Below, in pieces: positions 11,298-27,456 of a DNA stretch of 64,000 bases. The translations under genes were made by a program, and so were the position numbers. Location: positions 37,148,639 to 37,212,638 of the forward strand of contig OY978530.1 in NCBI GenBank assembly GCA_963854835.1. The letters are read 5' to 3'. The notes under the pieces were generated by a model, which had not been told where the DNA came from, searched no databases, and was given only the letters and a program-made list of their open reading frames with translations. This DNA is from Megamerina dolium (Eukaryota; Arthropoda; Insecta; Diptera; Megamerinidae). Each line of letters starts with the position of its first letter. Positions within the stretch are counted from its first letter, which is position 1.

Positions 11298-11408
11298 GTC
11301 TTTATTTGAATACGTAGAACAAAAATGAGACAATGCTAAGTTCCGATAATTCAAGTGCGAATTCTTTGGTTTAATTAGGCAATGAAAATATAAATTTTAA
11401 CTGAATAC
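11298..11408 (-). repeat. Arm 2 of the inverted repeat (LTR-like)
   Basis: Inverted counterpart of 9967-10080. On the minus strand it reads TGTATTCAGTTAAAATTTAT and includes ATTCAAATAAAGACC, a plausible polyadenylation signal. A relation to a minus-strand LTR retrotransposon is an inference. Confidence 0.65.
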
Positions 11409-11778
11409 ATCCGCACACTTGATTAAGGACTTAAAATTCAAATTAAAAATTCATCACACTTCACCATACTATTATTACAGCCATCCTGGCATATATTTAT
11501 GGATTCGTGCTATTCTTCTTCATATTCATTAACCACTTCCCTCCAGTGTCAATTAGCACCATTCTAACACTTAACCAAGGGCAAAGTTAACAATTTCAAA
11601 TTTCCGTTCATTACCACTTCCATCCAGTGTTAATGTTTGTCATTCCAGCACTTTATTACATTATTCCTCCTTCACTTCGTCTAACAAATATCAGAAAACC
11701 AACTATCAGCATGTATTCAGTTTAACATAGAAAAAAATATAATAGAAGTTCAATAGCAAATAATATTGTATCATTTAC

Positions 11779-11912
11779 TCAACGTTAACAGTATCCAACC
11801 TAACTTAACATCAGGCATTCTACGCAAACGCTTATGAGCATATCTATCAGATCTCTCGGATTTAGGATTCGAAATGACATACCTATCTCCATCTAATATC
11901 TCAATAATTTTA
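11779..11912 (-). pseudogene. Possible 3' end of an LTR-retrotransposon pol frame
   Basis: On the minus strand an open stretch reads ILDGDRYVISNPKSERSDRY then AHKRLRRMPDVKLGW and a stop. It resembles the C-terminal tail of an integrase-bearing polyprotein in some Ty3-type elements. Downstream on that strand, after a purine-rich CACTGGAGGGAAGTGG, comes the LTR-like arm at 11298-11408. The call rests on layout and a short peptide only. Confidence 0.35.
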
Positions 11913-11917
11913 AATTT

Positions 11918-12125
11918 ACTTACTTACTTACTTATGTATCCCTTATAACCGAAAATCGATTTAGGCCGAATATAGCATGCTTCGTCAGCCAGCATGTTAG
12001 AAATTCCAAGCAATGACAAGTTCTCCAGTACTTGGTCTTTGCATCGGAGGTTAGGTCTGCCTCTTCTGCGTCGTCCACCAGCGGGTTCCGAATTAACATC
12101 TTCTTAGCCATCAAGTTTCGTTTGA
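11918..12125 (-). mobile_element. RTE-type LINE fragment, 3' tip
   Basis: Begins on the + strand with ACTTACTTACTTACTTATGT, the reverse complement of the (TAAG)n tail. It continues through the AAATCGATTTTCGGTTATAA region into the DNA encoding the GGRRRRGRP stretch. 5' truncated at about 200 bp. Confidence 0.85.
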
Positions 12126-12899
12126 TTTGTTCCTCATTTTGAAGCAAAACAAATTTCACCAAGAGCAAACTTGTTAGTTTTTTACAAATTTAATTTTGTC
12201 ACATTTAGCAGTATTTTCAATATTGGATATGGTCTGTTGTCATGCTGTGTCAATATTAACGTCTCGTTCGGTCCCATCTAGTAACTTAAGGTCAAGAGGT
12301 CTAGCAACTTTATCATCAACTCAAGGTGGCTAGATTTGATAACATGGCTAATAGTACTAGTTGTATATCGAGCAGAGCATCTTGGGGAGATCTAATATAT
12401 TGATATTCGTAAATCATTCCTCTTGTTAAATGAAGGAGATTTCTTTGCAAAGTGATGCTTTAAACTCACTCTTCCGCTGAGTTCCTTTGTAGGGGATTTG
12501 TTATTACGGCTCGTACACATATTGGTCGGGAGTTGACTTCTCATTCTACAAGATTTGTAAGATCTTTTTCTTGCAGCTTGAGAGAGAGCTGAAAAGCGGT
12601 CAACATTAATCCTCGCATTAGGGTCAAGCAGTGAACTATGTTGCTTTCCACAAAGCAGCAGCGCAAGGGCAACATGTATTTATAACTGCAGTATTCATCG
12701 ACCTAACAGTTTTAATGATTGATGGGGAGTTATCGACACCTTTTAATTGTTGTCGACTACTGGATTGCGTTTGAAACGTAGTGCATGGAGCATCGTGAAA
12801 CGAACAGTGGAGTTTTTCGAAATTTACTCCAGTATGAAATGAATGAAGGAGAGCTTCTATGTATATTTCCATCTGCCAACCGTATCCAGAGAGCTCTTA
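12126..12899. other. Unassigned stretch, possibly decayed retroelement
   Basis: No intact frame. The right half (about 12600-12900), read on the minus strand, lies downstream of the BEL/Pao protease and may be its continuation, but stops are frequent and no motif is certain. Confidence 0.4.
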
Positions 12900-14220
12900 C
12901 GTAAGTTGGCAGATATCGGATGTGAAAGAGCGTTCCCGTAAGTTTCTTTAACACGAAGAATCAACTTTCAGCGATATACTCGAGTCAATCTGATAGCCGA
13001 TCACAAATGAACACCTTTTTATTGAATGTGCCGTAACTACTTCATTCAGCCCGGTGACTTCAGTTCAAAATTCGCAAAGAGGAAGGCTCAACCTGTTACG
13101 TTCTGAAATGAAGTTTCCCTCGGAGCCTGAGTCGATCAAGACACGGGCTGTAAATGTAATGTTGTGATGTCGGATATATACTAGTGCTGCTCCAAGGAGC
13201 ACTAGTATATGTCAGCATTTTCAGTAGTAACAGCTTGCAGCTGGGAAGTAAATGACTTACAAGGTCATCCAAGAGATGCATCAGCGGAAGTTGGCACATG
13301 AGTTACTTCACGATGACTGCTCGATGAGTTTCCCAGTCTGTGAAGTAGGGAATGATGCACGATGAGCACGTGAAGACGCTTTTGAAGTTACCGTAGTCTT
13401 GGGAATTAGCGAGGCAGTTGGTGCACAGTGTGTGCTTTGTCACTATATTGTATCGGTCATCGATTGATAATTTAATAAAATCGGGACAATGGTGAAGTGG
13501 GTGTGCCTTTCTATACAAAAAGCAATCACGATATGAAAAGTTGATATGATATGTTCTTATTTTTCGGGAGTTCACTGGAGGGTCGCTTCGGAGGGTCGAA
13601 TCGATGGCAGGCATCTCTTTGGTGCCAGACATCTCTTCGGTGACTGGCTGAATGGCCGAGAACTACTTCGCATATCTGAGACAGAGTCCAGTGTCTAACA
13701 CGCTCAGGTAAGAAAGCGTCAAAATCACTTCACTTCGAAATTTCACGCTTGTTTTTCAACGATTGCTCAGTTTCTTGAAAAACCGACCACAAATTAAAGA
13801 GAGTCTTCAACTACATATTTATAAGTATTTTTTTCATTTCGTACCTTTCTTCAAGTTGTATCACGCCAATGCAAAGCCATCGTTGGTCTAAGGGGTCGAC
13901 TTAATGATACTGTGAGCTTCACCACAGGTCTTTTGTAGCAAGTGATACAAATTTCCAAATGGGGAAAATCGGGTATTATTTCGGTATAAAGCCGTGAAAA
14001 GGTCTCAGAAACTAAGACATGATAAATAATCGCTCGAGAAACCAGATGTGGCATGAAGGTAACTGAATCACAGGAGAGCTGCATTGATTGTGTAATTTTC
14101 GGGAGGTAGGCCGGGAGCAGAGGGAGAGGACATAATAGTAGTGACATTGTGAATACATTTATAGTAGAATGGCATCGAATGTACAAAGTTTGACATTTTC
14201 TATATTCTTACTTAATTTGG
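12900..14220 (-). mobile_element. BEL/Pao LTR retrotransposon relic (gag to protease)
   Basis: Read on the minus strand, about 14090-13800 carries a gag-like segment ending LEERYEMKKILINM. 13510-13400 encodes a zinc-knuckle region with HPLHHCPDFIKLSIDDRYN and HTLCTNCLANS. About 13200-13090 encodes an aspartic protease core, ARVLIDSGSEGNFISE, in a different frame. Order and motifs fit the gag-DUF1758 part of BEL/Pao elements. Several frameshifts and stops are present, and the reverse transcriptase and clear LTRs are missing here. Confidence 0.8.
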
Positions 14221-15290
<1,070 letters not shown>

Positions 15291-15479
15291 ATGTGAAAGT
15301 CACCAATAAGAGTGGAGGTGTTTGATAGAGTCGGAAAAGTGATTGTTTTCGGTAAAAATAAATTTTAATATTTTGCGAAAAGACGCTAAGAAACTCAAGG
15401 AGTTATTTCGGTGATTTTTTTTTTTAGAAAAAAAAAAATAAAATAAAATAATATCTTTTGCAAACAATTTGTTTATAAT

Positions 15480-17103
15480 ATGAGTGTTCAGCGCTCTCCT
15501 CCCTGGCAACGGCAATCGCCTGTTAATGTGTGTGTAAACAATAATTTGCAATCACCCTCGCAAACCCCCCCGATAAGTGCATTATCAAAAAAAAACAGTT
15601 GATACACACTGCACAAGTGAAAGTAACAGTGTAAATCTTTTGCCTGTACATATTCCTCGCTCTAACACTACATCAAAATTTGCAACAACAATAAATACAG
15701 ACAAAAAAAATTGTTTGTTCTCTCGTGATATACTATCTCCCTCTATACCGTGGAGTGTACAATGCGCTTCTCCTGCTGTAACACCAACAGCTACAACATC
15801 AAAGCAAACAAATAACGGCCTTTCTACTGAAGTGCATGACCCAGTAGTTAAAGCAACTAGTGCGATGACTAACAAAGAACCAGTTGCTGTTCAAACTGGA
15901 ATTGATCGCTACATTACTGTAGTAAAGCGAAAAAGAAGTCCACAAAATTCAAAACAAATGAATTCAACAAAAATTCAAAAGCAGAACACTGCCCCTATTA
16001 GTTCGGAAAATAGATACGCTCTACTTTCAGGTGATGAAAGTGACGAAAATATTATCTCCAAGAAAAATTTCAAACCCCCACCCATTTTCTTAAGAGAACG
16101 CAACTCAGATAAGTTGATTTCTAGAATTATAAGTCTTATAGGACCAAAGAATTTCCACGTTGTTCCTATTCGTAAAGGCCAAATTGAGGAAACGAAAGTG
16201 CAAATCTACAGCGAAACTCATTATCGCAAAGTAATCGCGGAATTTGATGCTGTAAAAAAGAATTACTACACATATCAGCTAAAAAGTAGTAAGGGCTTAT
16301 TCGTTGTACTCAAAGGCGTCGAACCCAACGTTGATATTAACGAAATCAAACTTGCCCTTCAGGAAGAAGGGTTTCAAGCCAAAACAGTATTCAATATTCT
16401 CAAAAAGAGCAATATACCTCAACCGTTATATCGTATTGAGCTTCAGCCTGAAACAAAACCCCTAAAAAAAGGTGAAGTACACCCCATATATAAAATTCGA
16501 TATTTATTGCATCGCAAAATCACAATCGAGGAACCCCATAAGAGAACTGGACCTCCTCAGTGCAGTAACTGCGAAGAATATGGACATACTAAGACATATT
16601 GTACCCTGCCAGCTGTTTGTGTGATTTGTGAAGATCTCCATAAATCAAACATATGCCCAAAATCTAAAGGCGATGCTAGCATGAAAAAATGCAGCAATTG
16701 TGGAGGTAATCACACCGCAAATTATAGAGGTTGCCCAGTATATACAACCCTAAAGCTAAATTTCTCCGCTAGCAATCAACCTCTAAAACCAGTTGAGCAA
16801 ACTCAGATAGCCAACTCAAGTAAGAGAAAAAATATTGATGCAACACAATTCTTCTCTGCAATCCCAAACAAGAATCAAACCAATTCATACGCTAGCGTGT
16901 TAAAACAAAACCCACACCAACAAAGTAATGTAAATAATGAGCAGAAACACTCACTGCCCACCCAACAGCCAAGTACCCTTGAACATTTGCTTCAAACATT
17001 GATTCAGAATATGAACCAATTCATGAACTCAATGCAAACAATGATGCAAGAAATGATGAAAAATCAATCGATGTTACTCCAAACATTGCTATCCAGACCA
17101 TGA
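15480..17103 (+). pseudogene. Jockey ORF1 (gag-like nucleic-acid binding protein), one frameshift
   Basis: The open frame of 508 codons starts at 15577 with GTG, not ATG. An upstream ATG at 15480 (MSVQRSPPWQRQSPVNV) is in a different frame and runs to a 9-A tract at 15587-15595. One extra A there explains the break, so 15480 is the likely true start. The protein has a polar N-terminus and a central PRE_C2HC-like region (about residues 170-320 of the long frame). Three cysteine knuckles follow from residue 329 (CSNCEEYGHTKTYC, CVICEDLHKSNIC, CSNCGGNHTANYRGC). A glutamine and methionine rich C-terminus may form a coiled coil. ORF1 proteins of this clade bind their own RNA. Confidence 0.85.
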
Positions 17104-19499
17104 GTTGTCTCAAGATATGCCACTGGAACGCCAACGGCTTAAGCCAGCACCGTTTGGAGTTAATTCAATTCCTTGAATCCAGCCAAATCGACATAATGAT
17201 GATATCTGAGACCCATTTCACTGACAAAAATTGCTACCAAATACCATATTACAAACTGTACACCACAAATCATCCGCATGGTAAGGCACGCGGAGGAACT
17301 GCCATATTGATAAAAAGCAGAATAAAACATCATGTTCTCGAAGATTTCAGTAGCATCTACTTGCAAGCAACATCTATATGTCTGGAAGAATACATCTCTA
17401 AGCTAGTAATATCTGCGATATACTAGCTTAGATTATACCCCAAGATACAGTATTACCGAACAGCAATATAAAGAATTTTTCTCAACTCTTGGTAGCAAAT
17501 TCTTGGTTGCTGGCGATTTCAACGCCAAACACACTCACTGGGGCTCCCGCTTAATAACTCCAAAAGGCAGAAGACTATGTTCAATCATCACTAACCACGG
17601 CTACGATGTTATTTCAAATGGTCAACCGACATATTGGCCGACGGACAAGAGGAAAATACCCGATCTCATAGACTTTGGAGTCGCCAAAGGTTTGCAGATG
17701 GAAAATTTCTCCACAGAGTGTAATTATGATCTATCAACTGACCACTCACCCACGGTAATATCTATAAAATCACCAAGCCCACAAGGCAATTGCGTTAGAA
17801 AGAAAATAGACTGGTTGAAATTCAAGAAATATATAAATTCACATCTTCCTCTGAGTACTGTATTAAGAAATGGACACGATGTAGACTCAGCACTCGAAAA
17901 ATTCAACCAGCTGCTCTCATTAGCTCTCAGCTCAGCCATCTGCACAAAGGTATGCAAGCAATTAAACTATAGCCCATACACACCAGCCGATATTGTATTT
18001 CTAGTAAGACAGAAAAGAAGACTCCGAAGACAATGGCAAGAATTCAGATCACCGAATCTGAAAACACAGCTACAGCACTGCACTCGAAAGTTAAAGCAAG
18101 CCTTAAAAAATAAAAACAACAAAGAGTTAGAAGAGCACATAGCGAAATTAACACCTGGAAAGCGTCAGACTACTCTTTGTGGAAATCAGCATAAAACTCA
18201 AATCGGAAAATTCTCACTGATTCCCCCATCCGTTTGAGTGACGGTAATTGGGCTAGAAGCAACTGTGAGAATGGTTTGGCTTTTGCAAACCACCTAAAAG
18301 TGTGTTTACACCCAATCCACCCTCTTTACATTCCTCATTACCAAAATTAACTTCTCAACCTTGCTCAATAACGCTCAGAATTAAAAAAAGGACATATTCA
18401 AAGCAATTTATAAAGATTTAAACCCAAAAAAATCACCTGGTCCAGATAAAATTACCGGTAAAATGATAAAAGAGCTACCTCCGGTTTCAGTAATTCATCT
18501 CATGCACATTTTCAATGCTATCCTTCGTATTAAACACTATCCTAAATGCTGGAAAACTTCAAAAATTATTATGATAGCAAAACCAGGAAAAGACCCTACA
18601 AAAGTTGCATCGTACAGACCTATCAGCCTCCTGCCTCTACTCTCTAAAGTATTCGAAAAACTACTTGTCAAGAATATAACTCCATTTATTAATCTCAACC
18701 AACTGATTCCTCAACATCAGTTTGGATTTAGAAAACAGCACGGCACAATAGAACAAGTCCACCGCATTGTAACTCTGATAAGGAACACTTTTGAAGAAAA
18801 AAAGTATTGCTCAGCTGTTTTTCTTGATATCACTCAAGCTTTCGATAAAGTATGGCACGTTGGCCTTATTTATAAACTCAAACTATTATTGCCTGCAAAT
18901 GTCTCCTCATTGCTTAGTAGCTACCTCACGAAAAAACAATTTCTCGTACATCACAAGGATTACACAACAAATCCATTGGATATTCACGCTGGCGTTCCTC
19001 AAGGAAGCGTTTTGGGCCCCTTACTGTATCTCTTATACACTTCAGATATGCCCAACAATAACTATACATTCATATCGACCTTTGCTGATGATACGGCAAT
19101 ATTGTGCTCTCGCTCTAACCCCATAGAAGCTACTAAACTCCTGCAGACTCATATCGATTCTCTCGAAATCTGGCTAGCAAAATGGCGTATAAAAGTCAAT
19201 GAATCAAAGAGCGTACATGTAACCGTCACGCTAAGGCCAGATACATGTCCCCCACTTAAAATTAATGGCCAATCAGTTCCACAATGTTCCTCAACAAAGT
19301 ACTTGGGTATTCACCTCGACAGAAGGCTGACCTGGAACAATCACATAGAGGCAAAGAAAACTCAGATCAAGCTTAAAATTAATCAGTTATGGTGGCTGTT
19401 ACACAAAAGATCAAAGTTGAATCGGGAATACAAAGTGCTATTATATAAAGCAATCCTGAAGCCAATCTGGACTTATGGTATTCAGTTTTGGGGAAGCTT
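17100..19499 (+). pseudogene. Jockey ORF2 (endonuclease-reverse transcriptase), broken
   Basis: The start ATG overlaps the ORF1 stop (ATGA), as is usual in Jockey elements. The endonuclease has ICHWNANGL, MMISETHF, LVAGDFNAKHTHWGS and LSTDHSP. A frameshift and stop lie at about 17426. The second open part (17503-18237) ends in another frameshift near 18160. The RT frame resumes by about 18400 ([12 protein letters not shown]) and carries [13 protein letters not shown] (motif A), [12 protein letters not shown] (motif B) and FADDTAIL (motif C). At 19499 the LINE frame runs into a transposon terminus and (TA)n, so the final YIYI residues are not LINE protein. Target-primed reverse transcription was its role. 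Confidence 0.9.
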
Positions 19500-19784
<285 letters not shown>

Positions 19785-19789
19785 TAATT

Positions 19790-19960
19790 TGTTATGCTGA
19801 TGCATAACAAATTTAATATCGAAAAGATTTTTCTTTCGCACGGTACCCCCCTGTCGGCAAGCAATTGGCAATTCTTCTGACAGTAACAACTTCCAGTAAT
19901 GGAAGAGAAGCTCGGCCAATGAGCCCTTCGGGGCTTTAAGTGCCACATATTTATATATTT
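19790..19960 (+). mobile_element. SINE, 5' truncated and internally deleted
   Basis: Starts at GTTATGCTGATGCATAACAA, so the polymerase III head is lost into the (TA)n array. The centre is deleted: CAGTAACAACTT is joined to CAGTAATGGAAGAGAAGCTC. The 3' end GTGCCACATATTTATATATT is intact and shares its flank with the copy at 27086-27447. Confidence 0.88.
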
Positions 19961-19971
19961 TAGTGGAATAT

Positions 19972-20403
19972 TGTAACGAGTATCCATGAGTGGTTATTCA
20001 CTACTAATTTTGAATTGCACTAATAATGGTAGCATCGGAACGAATGTTAACAAAAACAAATAGGCGATAATCGGAACAAGCCAACGAGAAAGAAAGAGAA
20101 GAAACTCGAATACGATAAAGGAAGATTCTGGAGTGTTGTCAGAGAGTATAGATAAGGGCAGTTGTTGATAAGTGAATTCAATTCGACATCGAAAGTGATA
20201 GAGGCAACATAACACCATCAAGTGATTGAGGCAAAATCACACGGTAGCAAATTAAATTAAAGAGTGATTGTAAATAGTTGATTAAATAGAGCTAAATAAA
20301 TAAATTGTTGTTGTATATAGTTGTACAAAATAAGTGTTGCAATTGTTATTGACAGAATCCAGTGATCGAATAGGGTTGATTCGAGTAGAATTAAACGCTC
20401 ACA
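19972..20403 (+). repeat. LTR-like 432-bp unit, copy 1
   Basis: Starts TGTAACGAG and ends CGCTCACA. Internally it has GTATAGATAAGGGCAG (TATA-like), then ATTCAATTCG (initiator-like), then AATAAATAAA (polyadenylation-like). This is the order expected of U3-R-U5 in an LTR. No clean target duplication is seen. The twin at 27454-27885 is the same length with about four differences. Calling it a solo LTR is an inference; it could simply be duplicated unique sequence. Confidence 0.45.
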
Positions 20404-20811
20404 AAATAAAAACGTAGCAATATATAGAGTAGTATATGTAAAGTAATGGACTTATGTTTGGTGTTGTTTTCTTGAAATTATATATATTTCCTGTTTTTTA
20501 TATATTTGTTGGTTTTCTTTTTAATACAAATTCAGTTAATTATCTTATTAGCATTCTTTTAAGAACTTTATTTGCTACTGCTGACTTGGCAGGCAAAGTT
20601 ATTCAAGCAAAAACACCGACCAACTACTTTGAAACGTAACGAAAATAATATTTCTTGAAATGATAAATACTATTATTTCTCAATACCATGATTTAGAATT
20701 TGAACCACAGAAGAAATAATTTTTTTAATACTGTTAACTTTTCAATTTCCATTTGTTTTTCACCGCAGCCGAAATAAGTTAAACAATTCAAATATTTCTT
20801 TGAGACATCTA
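20404..20811. other. Duplicated unique-looking sequence
   Basis: Nearly identical to 27886-28293. It holds a 61-codon frame (20454-20639) with a hydrophobic start and no domain that I recognise, and an acceptor-like TTTGTTTTTCACCGCAG at 20752-20768. No function is assigned. Confidence 0.5.
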
Positions 20812-24285
<3,474 letters not shown>

Positions 24286-24875
24286 TACTTACTTACTTAT
24301 GTGGCCATAACAACCGAATATCGATTTAGGCCGAAAATAACATGCTTCGCCAGCCATCTCTGTTCTTCGCTAGCTGGCGCCAATTAGAAATTCCAAGCGC
24401 CGCCAGGTTCTCCAGTACTTGGTCTTTCCACCTGAGGTTTGGTCTTCCTCTTCTGCGTCGTCCTCCAGCGGGTTCCGAATATAACACCTTCTTAGCTGGA
24501 GCGTGTTTTTCCATTCGCTCGACATGACCTAGCTAGCGCAGCCGCTGGATTTTGATGCGCTTTACTATGTCAATATCGGCATACAGCTCGTACAGCTCAT
24601 GGTTGTACCTTATTCGGTACTCGCCACCAACGCAAATAGGTCCAAAGATCTTGCGTAGGACTTTTCTCTCGAAAACCCCAAGAATTCGCTCATCCGAGGT
24701 GGAGATTGTCCAGGCTTCAGCGCCATATGTTAGGACAGGCATGATGAGAAACTTGTAGAGTGTAGTTTTCGTTCTTCGAGAGAGGGCTCGACTTCTCAAT
24801 TGCTTACTCAGCCCAAAGTAACACCTCTTAGCAAGAGTTATCCTACGCATGATCTCCAAGCTGAGTCATTACATA
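24286..24875 (-). mobile_element. RTE-type LINE fragment, 3' end
   Basis: The tail on the + strand begins ACTTACTTACTTATGTGGCC. On the minus strand it encodes MEIMRRITLAKRCYFGLSKQ, TYGAEAWTISTSDERILGVF and EPAGGRRRRGRPNLRWKDQV with one frame break at about 24530. 5' truncated at 24875. Very close to the corresponding part of the 34-36 kb copy. Confidence 0.92.
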
Positions 24876-25335
24876 TGTACATGTAAAAGATAAGTAGTAT
24901 GTATGTATGAAGGAGATTTGCATATATCAAAACGTACCATATAACGTACTTTTATTGGTAATATGGGCTTATCAAATGTTGCGATCCCCATCCGTCTGGA
25001 AGGACCAATGTTCAGCGGGGAACGAAGTGAATGCCGGTGGGCTTGCAGAATTTGGTTTATTTGCCTATAAAACGTATTGTTGATGACGACATGATTGTTG
25101 TTATAAATAACACACTTATTCACTTTCGTTATTTATAATTGTTTAGCACTTTATTTCAATCATTGCCTATAAAATTCAGAATTAGGTGTATTAATGTGAT
25201 GCATATGCACATATATACTTATAGCGCAATATCATTATACAGCGGAATCCTTTTTCAGCGCCTTGAAGAAGTTTATGACCGCTGCACGATATCAAAATCG
25301 GTCTTTGGTCCAACTCTTTTTCAGCCTCCATGAGG
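24876..25335. other. No recognisable gene
   Basis: A+T-rich sequence with short frames only and no conserved motif. Confidence 0.6.
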
Positions 25336-25339
25336 CTGA

Positions 25340-25825
25340 ATTTTCGCACGAAACATGGTAATTAGTGGTACCAGATTTCAACATCTCGACATCTATAAAG
25401 CGACGTGTCTGTCTCTAGGTCAACGAAAGAAAAACCAAATCGATCACGTGATGATTGACGGAAGACATGCTTCCAGTGTGATGGACGTGAAATCGATCCG
25501 TGGTACAACCATGAGCTGTATGAGCTGTATGCCTACACCGACATAGTAAAGTGAATTAAAATTTATCGGATGCGCTGACTAGGTTATGCCGAGCGAATGA
25601 AAGAACACGCTGCGGTTAAGAAGATGTTATATTCGGAACCCGCTGGTGGACGACTCAGAAGAGGCAGACCTAACCTCCGGTGCAAATACCAAGTACTGAA
25701 GAACTTGGAATTTTTAACTGTCGCAAACTAGCGAAGAAAAGAGCTGGCTGGCAAAACATGTCAGATTCGGCCTAAATCGATTTTCGGTTGTAATGGCCAC
25801 ATAAATAAATAGTAAGTAGTAAGTA
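25340..25825 (+). mobile_element. RTE-type LINE with endonuclease fused to C-terminus
   Basis: Encodes the endonuclease end (TRFQHLDIYKATCLSLGQRK, HVMIDGRHASSVMDVKSIRG) and then jumps at about 25507 to the C-terminal tail (YNHELYELYAYTDIVK, then GGRLRRGRPNLR). The whole RT is missing. It ends GGCCACATAAATAAATAGTA. The jump occurs within CGTGGTACAACCATGAG, where both parents would share GGTRCAAMC-like sequence. Confidence 0.85.
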
Positions 25826-25826
25826 G

Positions 25827-25856
<30 letters not shown>
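25826..25856. repeat. Short (TA)n tract
   Basis: About 30 bp of TA between the RTE tail and the tail of a SINE. Confidence 0.95.
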
Positions 25857-25860
<4 letters not shown>

Positions 25861-26206
25861 GCACTTAAAGCCGCAAAGGGCTCATTGGCCGAGCTTCTCT
25901 TCCATTACTGTTGTGCGTCTTAAATTTGGACAGTATTAGAAGGGACCTACTTATTTTAGCCGGTTCCGAACGGCAGAACACTTGTGACATCACTTTTTCT
26001 GAGCTTTGTCACAGAGTTCTTTAAGAAGCTTTTTCATGGCAAGTTGTTACTGTCGGAAGAATTGCCAATTGCTTGCCGACAGGTGAGTACCATTCGAAAG
26101 AAAAATCTTATCGATATTAAATTTGTTACGCATCAGCCGGGGATTGAACCACGACCTACAGATCAGAAGGCGAACACACTAACCACTGAGCTACGGCACC
26201 CACGGG
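25857..26206 (-). mobile_element. tRNA-derived SINE, full length
   Basis: Head on the minus strand GGGTGCCGTAGCTCAGTGGT, box B like GTCGTGGTTCAATCCCC, and 3' end GTGCCACACATATATATA merging with (TA)n. The target site appears to be TA repeat, so its exact duplication cannot be read. Confidence 0.92.
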
Positions 26207-26214
26207 GGTATATA

Positions 26215-26797
26215 CAGGGTGATTTTTTAAGAGCCTCCGGATTTGATTAAAAAAAAAACAATAAAATTTAGAAAAATATGTGAAATCTTTATTTGAGTCG
26301 ATAAAACTATCTATATAATTCAAGGTGTAAAAATGATTTCATGTAACTGTTGGGCGCGGCTGCAGCTCTTACATTTTGGTCAAAAAGTTTGTAATCTCGC
26401 ACGGTATCCCTCGCCATCTTTGAAAAAGTTGGCGTCTTTGAAAAAGTACTGTCCAGTAATGCCAACGGCCCATAATTCACACCAAACAGTGCATTTTTCG
26501 GGATACATTGGAAGTTCTGGCAATGCTTCTGGCTGCTCTTTACACCAAATACGGCAATTTCGATTGTTCACGTATCCATTCAACCAGGAATGAGCTTCGT
26601 CGCTGAACACAATAAAGTTCACGATGCACTTTCCTAGCCGAGCATGTATTTTGGTAATAAAATTCAATAATCAGCAAGCGTTGTTCGTTTGTAAGTCGAT
26701 TCATGGTTAAATTATAGACCAAACTGAACATGTTTGACAGCAACACCTTACACGAAAACAGCTGAGCTGCGAAAAACAGTGTTACCAAAAAATCACC

Positions 26798-26800
<3 letters not shown>
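26215..26800 (-). mobile_element. Tc1/mariner-type transposon (DUF4817 family 2), internally deleted
   Basis: Terminal inverted repeats CAGGGTGATTTTTT at both ends are flanked by TA (26213-26214 and 26801-26802). On the minus strand it encodes a start [19 protein letters not shown] (helix-turn-helix). An abrupt join follows, then [20 protein letters not shown] (first catalytic aspartate) and PEKCTVWCELWAVGITGQYF. The second and third aspartates are deleted. Related to the DD41D copies but a distinct family. Confidence 0.88.
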
Positions 26801-26866
<66 letters not shown>

Positions 26867-26870
26867 TATG

Positions 26871-26904
<34 letters not shown>

Positions 26905-26914
26905 CATATATATG

Positions 26915-26964
<50 letters not shown>

Positions 26965-26970
26965 CATATA

Positions 26971-27062
<92 letters not shown>

Positions 27063-27068
27063 TATATA
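26801..27068. repeat. Interrupted (TA)n array
   Basis: About 268 bp of TA with ATACATA and ATGTATA interruptions, starting at the transposon terminus. Confidence 0.97.
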
Positions 27069-27076
27069 GTAGAGAA

Positions 27077-27456
27077 GAATATTGTGGGTGCCGTAGCTCA
27101 ATGGTTAGTGTGTTGGCCTTCTGATCTGTAGGTCGTAGTTCAATCTCCGGCTGATGCATAACAAATTTAATATCGAAAAGATTTTTCTTTCGCACGGTAC
27201 CCACCTGTCGGCAAGCAATTGGCAATTCTTCTGACAGTAACAACTTGTCATAAGAGCTTCTTAAAGAACTCTGTGACATAGCTCAGAGAAAGTGATGTTA
27301 CAAGGGTTCTGCCGTTCGGAACCGGCTAAAATAAGTAGGTCCCTTCTAATACTGTCCAAAATTTAAAACGCACAATAGTAATGGAAGAGAAGCTCGGTCA
27401 GTGAGCCCTTCGGGGCTTTAAGTGCCACATATTTATATATTTTAGTGGAATATTGT
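27077..27456 (+). mobile_element. tRNA-derived SINE with 9-bp target duplication
   Basis: The body is 27086-27447, flanked by GAATATTGT at 27077-27085 and 27448-27456. The head GGGTGCCGTAGCTCAATGGT, box B like GGTCGTAGTTCAATCTCC and 3' end GTGCCACATATTTATATATT are all present. The same insertion, later damaged, is at 19790-19960, so it predates the segment duplication. Confidence 0.93.

Larger units (their letters stand above)
15291..19499 (+). mobile_element. Jockey-type LINE, nearly full length, 3' truncated
   Basis: Contains a short 5' region, ORF1 with zinc knuckles, and ORF2 with endonuclease and reverse transcriptase. ORF1 and ORF2 overlap by ATGA at 17100-17103. The element stops inside the C-terminal part of ORF2 at 19499, where the terminus of an unrelated DNA transposon begins. 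No poly-A tail survives. A related deleted copy sits at 2735-4130. Confidence 0.9.

Noticed and set aside
19994..20221. 75-codon minus-strand protein, duplicated at 27476-27703
   Set aside because: Its conservation is explained by recent DNA duplication. It lies antisense to the LTR-like signals and has no known domain.
27086..27160. tRNA gene
   Set aside because: Box A and box B like sequences are present, but the same 360-bp unit recurs with target duplications and no cloverleaf is completed. It is a SINE head.
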